From: Frankiaceae bacterium
GTDB taxonomy: Bacteria; Actinomycetota; Actinomycetes; JAVEEB01
Assembly: GCA_030840665.1 (NCBI GenBank)
Contig: JAVEEB010000316.1
Span: 1-10,693, forward strand
Reading direction: 5' to 3'
Length of the DNA: 10,693 bases
In this document: piece after piece, positions 6,712-10,693 of the stretch
Numbering within the stretch: position 1 is the stretch's first letter
Layout of the letters: the number at the start of each line of letters is the position of its first letter
The notes under the pieces: model-generated
The model's database searches: none
The model's input: the letters and a program-made list of their open reading frames with translations, nothing else
Told to the model about the DNA's origin: nothing
Position numbers and translations under genes: made by a program

Positions 6712-7667
6712 TGGTCCTCCCTCCGCATGATTTTCACGTAGAAGTACGAGAGGCCCATCAGCATGACCGTGACGACGACGCCGATGGCGCTGGCGACTCC
6801 GTACGCTCCGCTGGAGATGGCCTTCTGATAGATGTAGGGGCCGAGCAGGTTCGTCTGGCCGTACGGCGCCCCCTGCGTGGTGAACGCGATCTGCGTCAGC
6901 ACGCGGAAGTCCCAGATGACGGACAGCAGCGTCGAGATGATGAGCACCGGCACGATGAGCGGCAGTGTCACCCGACGGAACAGCGTGACCGGGCCTGCGC
7001 CGTCCATCTCCGCGGCTTCATTGAGCTCCTCCGGCACTGTCAGCAGCGCGCCGTAGATGGCGAGCGCGACGAAGGGCACGGACTGCCAGACGACAACCAG
7101 GAAGACGACGAAGAAGGCGGTCCACTGGCTCGTGTACCAGGAGTGCTGGAATTCCTTGGTGAAGCCGAGGTGCAGCGCCAGCCAGTTCGCGACACCGAAT
7201 TCCGTGTCGAAGAACCATTGCCAGACGGTCGCCCCGATGAACTGCGGCGTCGCCCACACGAGCAGGAGGCCGGTCGAGACGGCGAGCTTGAGAGCCTTGT
7301 TCATGTGCATCATCGCGGTGGCGACGGCCACGCCGCAGATGACGGTCGCCGCCGCTGCGGCGACGTCGAAGATCACGCTCTTGAAGACGACCGTCCAGAA
7401 CTCGTGGTCGCCGAGCACGGACTTGTAGTTGGCCCAGCCGACGTTCTTGTACTTGTGCGTGAAGATGTTCGGCTTCTCGAACGACAGCACGACCATCTTG
7501 TAGACCGGCACCGCGATCAGTGCGATCAACGCGATGATGGCCGGCAACATCAGGGCCCAGATCGTCAGCCAGTTGCGCTGACGCGGGCGCTTGCGTGGTG
7601 CGGGTAGTCGGGGAGCCGGCGAGCGCCGTTCTGCGGTCAATTCAGCTTCCGTAGCAACGGTGCTCAC
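6708..7667 (-). CDS. dasB: Carbohydrate ABC transporter permease, MalF/DasB-like
   Basis: This 319-residue MalF-type CUT1 permease partners the following permease gene. It has a cytoplasmic N-terminal region rich in Pro and Arg (12-31) and a first membrane span at about 33-54. Further hydrophobic segments lie near 98-118, 127-147, 183-208, 235-252 and 288-310. The EAA loop ELNEAAEMDGAGPVTLF (214-230), then RRVTLPLIVP, is the expected ATPase contact. The GTG start at 7667 is supported by an excellent ribosome site (AGGAGGTGA, GGAGG 7 bases upstream). It begins 49 bp after the lipoprotein stop, the only sizeable gap in the operon; no clear hairpin is visible there. Substrate is inferred from context as GlcNAc oligosaccharides. 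The ATPase is missing from the locus, as in the Streptomyces das cluster, where the shared MsiK serves. Confidence 0.92.
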   Translation of the reverse strand: MSTVATEAELTAERRSPAPRLPAPRKRPRQRNWLTIWALMLPAIIALIALIAVPVYKMVVLSFEKPNIFTHKYKNVGWANYKSVLGDHEFWTVVFKSVIFDVAAAAATVICGVAVATAMMHMNKALKLAVSTGLLLVWATPQFIGATVWQWFFDTEFGVANWLALHLGFTKEFQHSWYTSQWTAFFVVFLVVVWQSVPFVALAIYGALLTVPEELNEAAEMDGAGPVTLFRRVTLPLIVPVLIISTLLSVIWDFRVLTQIAFTTQGAPYGQTNLLGPYIYQKAISSGAYGVASAIGVVVTVMLMGLSYFYVKIMRREDQ

Positions 7668-7716
7668 CGGCTCACCTCCTGTCAGTCAATTGTGCGCGTT
7701 CTTGCTGAGACGAAGA

Positions 7717-9057
7717 TCAGGCAGCCGCGTTGAGAATGGCTTCGATCTTCTTGTCGTACTCGGCGGCGACGGTCTTCGCGTCAGTGCCGGGCGTGAGGAC
7801 CTTGGTGAAGAAGTCCTTCATGATGTTCGCGGTCTCGACCTTGCTCCAGTTGACGGAGGTCGGGGTGAACCAACCCTTGCCCGCCGCGGCTGCGGCGGCC
7901 ATCTTGCCCGGGCCCGCGGGGACCTGGTCCACGAGAGTCGTCGTGTTCGGGATGGAGCCGGCCTTCGCGACCAACGTCTGCACAACGGTGCCAGCGAGGA
8001 CGTTCACCCAAGCAACGGCGAGGTCCTTGTGGGCCGTGTTGGCTGCGACCGCGAGGTTCGAGCCACCGAGGAACTGCGGGAGCGGTCCGTTGGTGCCCGG
8101 CATCGTCCATGCGCCGAGGTCAGCAGCAGGGAACGCCTGGCCCTTCGGGCCCGGAGCCGAGACGACACCGTTCCACCAGCCGGGCTCGATGACCATGGCG
8201 GCCTTCTTCTGGCCGAAGATCTTGTCGTCGTTCGTCTCGTCGACGTCCGCCGGTGCGGCGGAGACGGCGGCGGCGAAGGCCTTCAGGCGCTCAATGCCCT
8301 TGACGCCGGCGTCGCTGGCGAGGTTGCCCTTCCAGGTGCCGCCCGTCTGCGTGGCGATGGAGTCCATGCCGGCGTCAACGAGGAAGCCGGTGTTGACGTA
8401 CCAGTTGCGGCCCGGCAGGTAGATGCCCGAGTTGCCACCGGTCTTGTACTTCGCGGCCAGCGTCTGGAGCTCATCGAGAGTCGTGGGCGCGGTGGCCGTG
8501 CCGAGGGTCTTCTTGTTGTACCAAAGCACGCGGCTGCCGGCGTAGTACGGAACGCCGTAGAGCTTGCCGTCGAACGTGCCGGCCTGCTTGAGCGAGTCGA
8601 GCCACGTTGCGTTGGTCTCGAATGCCGTCGGGTCGAGGTCGGCGAGCGCGCCCTGGCTGGCCCAGGAGAGAACGTCGGTGTTGCCCATCTCGGCCGCATC
8701 GATCGTGGCGGGCTTCGCGGACCAGGCTGCGGTCCACTTCGCCGCACGCACGTCCCAGGACAGGATCTCGACGTTGACCGTGACGTTCGGGTACTGCTTC
8801 TTCATCTCGGCGATGGCAGCTGCCTGCGTTGCCGGCGGGATGCTGTCCTTCATCAACGTGACGTTGATCGTCGCCGTCTGGTTCTTGTCAGCGCCGGCCG
8901 AGGCCGTCGGCGAGTCCGACGGGCTGGCCGAGGTGACCGTCGCCGAACTGGTCGGCGTGTTGCTTGCCGAGCTGGTGGTGCTGCTGCTGCCGTTGCTGCA
9001 GCCGGCAAGTGCCAACGCTGCCGCCACGGCGACAACGCTCACGTGTCGTGTCTTCAC
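7717..9057 (-). CDS. dasA: Sugar ABC transporter substrate-binding lipoprotein, DasA-like
   Basis: This 446-residue family 1 extracellular solute-binding protein is the high-affinity receptor of the ABC importer. The signal peptide has a short KTRH basic start, a hydrophobic core of Val and Ala, and the lipobox LAGC (17-20), so C20 should be lipid-modified and anchored to the membrane surface. A Ser/Thr/Ala-rich linker (21 to about 57) precedes the mature lobe. Aromatic residues scattered through it (SWDVRAAKWTAAW near 99-111, PGWWNG, GRNWYVNTGF) fit a sugar-stacking site, but ligand cannot be read from them. The GTG start at 9057 has AGGAGG 5 bases upstream; the ATG five bases earlier is followed at once by a stop. 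It is first in the operon, expressed from a promoter overlapped by two DasR-like sites. Chitobiose or GlcNAc oligomers are the likely ligands; a peptidoglycan-derived disaccharide is possible. Confidence 0.9.
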   Translation of the reverse strand: MKTRHVSVVAVAAALALAGCSNGSSSTTSSASNTPTSSATVTSASPSDSPTASAGADKNQTATINVTLMKDSIPPATQAAAIAEMKKQYPNVTVNVEILSWDVRAAKWTAAWSAKPATIDAAEMGNTDVLSWASQGALADLDPTAFETNATWLDSLKQAGTFDGKLYGVPYYAGSRVLWYNKKTLGTATAPTTLDELQTLAAKYKTGGNSGIYLPGRNWYVNTGFLVDAGMDSIATQTGGTWKGNLASDAGVKGIERLKAFAAAVSAAPADVDETNDDKIFGQKKAAMVIEPGWWNGVVSAPGPKGQAFPAADLGAWTMPGTNGPLPQFLGGSNLAVAANTAHKDLAVAWVNVLAGTVVQTLVAKAGSIPNTTTLVDQVPAGPGKMAAAAAAGKGWFTPTSVNWSKVETANIMKDFFTKVLTPGTDAKTVAAEYDKKIEAILNAAA

Positions 9058-9106
9058 GCCATCCTCCTGTTGACACCGCGGGGTTCGCCGCCGTGCGATT
9101 GCTTAG

Positions 9107-9118
9107 TGGTTTAGACCA
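9107..9118. promoter_or_regulatory. DasR-like operator (dre), dasA-dasR site 3
   Basis: TGGTTTAGACCA differs from the DasR core TGGTCTAGACCA at one base, and the flanking AG before it fits the extended consensus. It lies in the region between the divergent lipoprotein operon and dasR. It would cover the expected transcription start of the lipoprotein operon, based on the promoter proposed at 9125-9153. Binding is inferred from the match and context. Confidence 0.78.
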
Positions 9119-9124
9119 ATTCGG

Positions 9125-9153
9125 AGGCTGGCATAGACCAATGTGCGTGTCAA
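9125..9153 (-). promoter_or_regulatory. Likely promoter of the dasABC-nagZ-kinase-deaminase operon
   Basis: Read on the minus strand, a perfect TTGACA -35 box (9153-9148) is followed 17 bases later by CAGCCT (9130-9125), a weak -10 with the conserved A2 and T6. Transcription would begin near 9118, giving a leader of about 60 bases before the GTG at 9057. One operator-like site lies in the spacer and another over the start point, a classic repressor layout. Confidence 0.5.
9129..9140. promoter_or_regulatory. Degenerate DasR-like half-site, dasA-dasR site 4
   Basis: TGGCATAGACCA keeps one full half of the DasR core (TAGACCA) while the other half has two mismatches. Its centre is 22 bp from site 3, about two helical turns. 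It falls between the proposed -35 and -10 boxes of the lipoprotein operon. A weaker cooperative site is plausible; chance is not excluded. Confidence 0.5.
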
Positions 9154-9156
9154 GAG

Positions 9157-9186
9157 TTGCCCCTGGGCTATGCAGATTCGTTATTT
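9157..9186 (+). promoter_or_regulatory. Possible dasR promoter
   Basis: TTGCCC (9157-9162) and TTATTT (9181-9186) are spaced by 18 bases and point toward dasR, giving a leader of about 57 bases. Both boxes are imperfect. They lie beside operator site 4, so DasR could affect its own expression. This is the best candidate by eye rather than a firm call. Confidence 0.3.
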
Positions 9187-9250
9187 AGGACTTAACCTGT
9201 CGACACCGCCATGCCGTCGTTTTGGGAGCATCGGCGAATGGAGGGTGTAG

Positions 9251-10027
9251 GTGAGCACCGTGGCGAGCGCCATGCCAACCGATGGCGATGCGGCCGGGCT
9301 CGCGGAAGACGCGTCGACGCGGATCCCGAAGTATTACCGCCTGAAGCGGCACCTGCTCTCGATCACCGAGTCGATGCCACCGGGCACTCCGGTCCCCCCG
9401 GAACGGACCCTGAGCGTCGAGTTCGGCACGTCCCGGACGACCGTGCGCCAGGCCGTCCACGAGCTCGTCGTCGAGGGCCGTCTCACTCGCGTCCAGGGCC
9501 GCGGCACGTTCGTCGCCCAGCCGAAGGTCACGCAGCAGCTCCAGCTCACTTCGTACACGGAAGACATGCGCGCCCAAGGCCTCGAACCAACCTCGCGCCT
9601 CGTCGAGATCGGGTTCATCCCCGCTGACTCGGAGCTGGCCTCGCGCCTCGCGATCAACGCCGGCACCCGTGTTCTGCGGATCGAGCGGCTGCGGTTCGCC
9701 AACGGTGAGCCGATGGCAATCGAGGCCGTCCACGTCGCCGCCTCGCGCTTCCCCTCCCTGCGCAAGCACCTCGAGAAGAACATGTCGCTGTATTCGGCCC
9801 TCGCCGAGAACTACGGCGTCCGCGTCGCCCAGGCGACCGAGACCATCGAGACGTTGCCGGCGCCGCCCCGGGAAGCCGCCCTCCTCAACACCGACATCGG
9901 CCTCCCGATGCTCCTGCTCACCCGTCACAGCTGGGACGAGGAGCACAAGCCGGTCGAGTTCGTGCGCTCCCTCTACCGCGGTGACCGGTACCGCTTCACG
10001 GCCCACCTGCGCCGCCCGGGCGCCTAG
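9251..10027 (+). CDS. dasR: GntR/HutC-family regulator, DasR-type
   Basis: This 258-residue protein has a GntR winged-helix DNA-binding domain at about 26-92 and a UTRA/HutC effector domain at about 96-250. The segments [11 protein letters not shown] (26-36), [11 protein letters not shown] (44-54), TSRTTVRQA (60-68) and [11 protein letters not shown] (83-93) match Streptomyces DasR as I recall it almost word for word. In the effector part, [17 protein letters not shown] (99-115) and [19 protein letters not shown] (140-158) also match. In Streptomyces, DasR represses GlcNAc and chitin genes and is released by GlcN-6-P or GlcNAc-6-P. Four matching operator-like sites in this window support the same role here. 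The GTG start at 9251 has GGAGG 6 bases upstream. The gene diverges from the lipoprotein operon. Its last codons and stop lie inside the first copy of a 35-bp tandem repeat. Confidence 0.95.
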   Translation: MSTVASAMPTDGDAAGLAEDASTRIPKYYRLKRHLLSITESMPPGTPVPPERTLSVEFGTSRTTVRQAVHELVVEGRLTRVQGRGTFVAQPKVTQQLQLTSYTEDMRAQGLEPTSRLVEIGFIPADSELASRLAINAGTRVLRIERLRFANGEPMAIEAVHVAASRFPSLRKHLEKNMSLYSALAENYGVRVAQATETIETLPAPPREAALLNTDIGLPMLLLTRHSWDEEHKPVEFVRSLYRGDRYRFTAHLRRPGA

Positions 10028-10127
10028 GTCACGCGCGTTCGGGCCGCCGCCCGGGCGCCTAGGTCTCGCGCGTTCGGGCCCACACCAGGGCGCCTAGGTC
10101 TCGCGCGTTCGGGCCTACACCACGGCG
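10011..10127 (+). repeat. Three tandem copies of a 35-bp repeat starting inside the dasR 3' end
   Basis: A 35-bp unit with the core CGCCTAGGTC, then A/T, then CGCGCGTTCGGGCC starts at 10021, 10056 and 10091, exactly in register. Copies 1 and 2 also share the preceding 10 bases from 10011 and 10046, which include the palindrome CGCCCGGGCG. Copies 2 and 3 share more of the 3' part (CACACCA versus TACACCA). The dasR stop TAG (10025-10027) lies within copy 1, so the array overlaps coding sequence. There is no T-run after it. Confidence 0.93.
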
Positions 10128-10150
10128 GCCAATGCGCCGATGGTTGCTGC

Positions 10151-10567
10151 ATGGACGGCTTCATCATGTTCGAGCTCGGCGGTCGGCCCTTCGCCGTGCC
10201 GCTCCCCGCGGTGCGTGAAATCGTGCGCATGGCCGGGGTGGAAAGCCTGCCGGGGATGACCCCGCCCATGATCGGTGTCCTCGACCTGCGCGGCTATCCG
10301 TTGCCCGTCATGGATCTGCGCGACGAACACGCGAGCGGCCGCGGCGACGTACTCGTCCTCGACGGCGGAGCTAACGGCGACCCGCTCGGGGTTGCGGTCG
10401 ACCGGGTCCTGGCCGTCCTCGACGCGGATGGCTTGCAGCCATCGATCGGAACAGACGCCGGTACGCCGACCACGCCCCTGCCCTCGTACGTCAAGAACGT
10501 CCTGCGCAACTCGCGCGGACCCGTGTACCTCGTCGACGTCCGCGAGATGCTCCTGATCGCGGTCTGA
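10151..10567 (+). CDS. Small CheW-domain protein
   Basis: The 138-residue product is a single CheW-like domain, slightly shorter than typical CheW. The first half has FIMFELGGRPFAVPLPAVREI (4-24), the usual opening strand pair and helix. IGVLDLRGYPLPVMDLRD (41-58) follows and matches the CheW pattern GVxxLRGxxxPVxDLR; R47 and G48 align with residues used to bind the kinase or receptor. The second half has DVLVLDG (66-72), DPLGVAVDRVLAVLD (77-91) and PVYLVDVREML (124-134). CheW couples chemoreceptors to CheA; no receptor or kinase gene is in view. The ATG at 10151 is the only reasonable start, but no Shine-Dalgarno sequence precedes it. It lies 123 bp after dasR, beyond the 35-bp repeats, and is followed at once by a C-rich repeat array. 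Domain identity is confident; its partner and any link to amino sugars are unknown. Confidence 0.85.
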   Translation: MDGFIMFELGGRPFAVPLPAVREIVRMAGVESLPGMTPPMIGVLDLRGYPLPVMDLRDEHASGRGDVLVLDGGANGDPLGVAVDRVLAVLDADGLQPSIGTDAGTPTTPLPSYVKNVLRNSRGPVYLVDVREMLLIAV

Positions 10568-10693
10568 CCGACCGGACCCCCGAACCCCGGACCCCCGGAC
10601 CCCCCGGACCCCGCGGACCCCCGGACCCCCCGGACCCCGCGGACCCCCGGACCCCCCGGACTCCCGGGCCCCCGGACCCCCCGGACCCCCGGG
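10568..10693. repeat. C-rich tandem repeat array, runs off the window
   Basis: From the base after the cheW-like stop to the window end, the plus strand is almost wholly GGAC followed by runs of C and CGG. Blocks are 8 to 9 bp long. A higher-order unit of 26 bp occurs as two perfect copies (10589-10614 and 10615-10640), and a third copy (10641-10666) diverges only near its end. The right boundary is not visible. No gene or terminator hairpin with a T-run is seen in it. Confidence 0.93.

Noticed and set aside
7668..7716. Possible stabilising hairpin between the lipoprotein and first permease genes
   Set aside because: Such hairpins are common in sugar operons, but no stem of useful length is visible in these 49 bases; only the ribosome site stands out.
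7591..9114. A 507-residue open frame on the plus strand, opposite the lipoprotein gene
   Set aside because: It is the complement shadow of a GC-rich gene with strong third-position bias. Its translation is Arg/Gly/Val rich with no domain, while the minus strand has a lipobox, a good ribosome site and family homology.
10021..10127. Possible CRISPR array at the three 35-bp repeats
   Set aside because: The copies are directly adjacent with no unique spacers, and no cas gene is present.

Overview
The window comes from a high-GC actinobacterium, by eye roughly two thirds GC or more. Codons end in G or C, several starts are GTG or TTG, and strong AGGAGG-type ribosome sites are present. The regulator closely resembles Streptomyces DasR as I recall it. 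A CheW-like gene at the right end suggests a motile or chemotactic lineage rather than Streptomyces, but I cannot name the genus.

Layout. At the left edge a murQ gene (MurNAc-6-P etherase, minus strand, cut by the window edge) diverges from nagA (GlcNAc-6-P deacetylase, plus). The short intergenic region between them holds two DasR-like operators. A GNAT acetyltransferase follows nagA. From 9057 down to 2460 runs a minus-strand operon in this order: binding lipoprotein (dasA-like), two ABC permeases (dasB/dasC-like), GH3 beta-N-acetylhexosaminidase (nagZ-like), BadF-type amino-sugar kinase, and SIS-type glucosamine-6-P deaminase (NagB-II). From the first permease on, the genes overlap by 4 bp or lie 3 bp apart. 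Divergent from this operon, on the plus strand, is a dasR-type GntR regulator. The shared intergenic region holds two more operator-like sites. A small CheW-domain gene follows.

How it works together (inference from families). The lipoprotein and permeases import a GlcNAc-containing disaccharide such as chitobiose, or possibly a peptidoglycan-derived sugar. The cytoplasmic GH3 enzyme splits it and the kinase phosphorylates the monosaccharide at O6. NagA deacetylates GlcNAc-6-P, and the SIS deaminase converts GlcN-6-P to fructose-6-P and ammonia. MurQ feeds MurNAc-6-P into the same route. No ABC ATPase gene is present, so the transporter probably relies on a shared MsiK-type ATPase encoded elsewhere. 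DasR would control both ends of the locus, with GlcN-6-P or GlcNAc-6-P as the likely inducer.

Three unrelated short tandem-repeat arrays lie directly at the 3' ends of the three plus-strand genes GNAT, dasR and cheW. They are the least explained structures here. I found no tRNA, rRNA, CRISPR array or insertion sequence, and no clearly novel multi-gene system. The window is best read as an amino-sugar and cell-wall-sugar scavenging locus with some unusual details.
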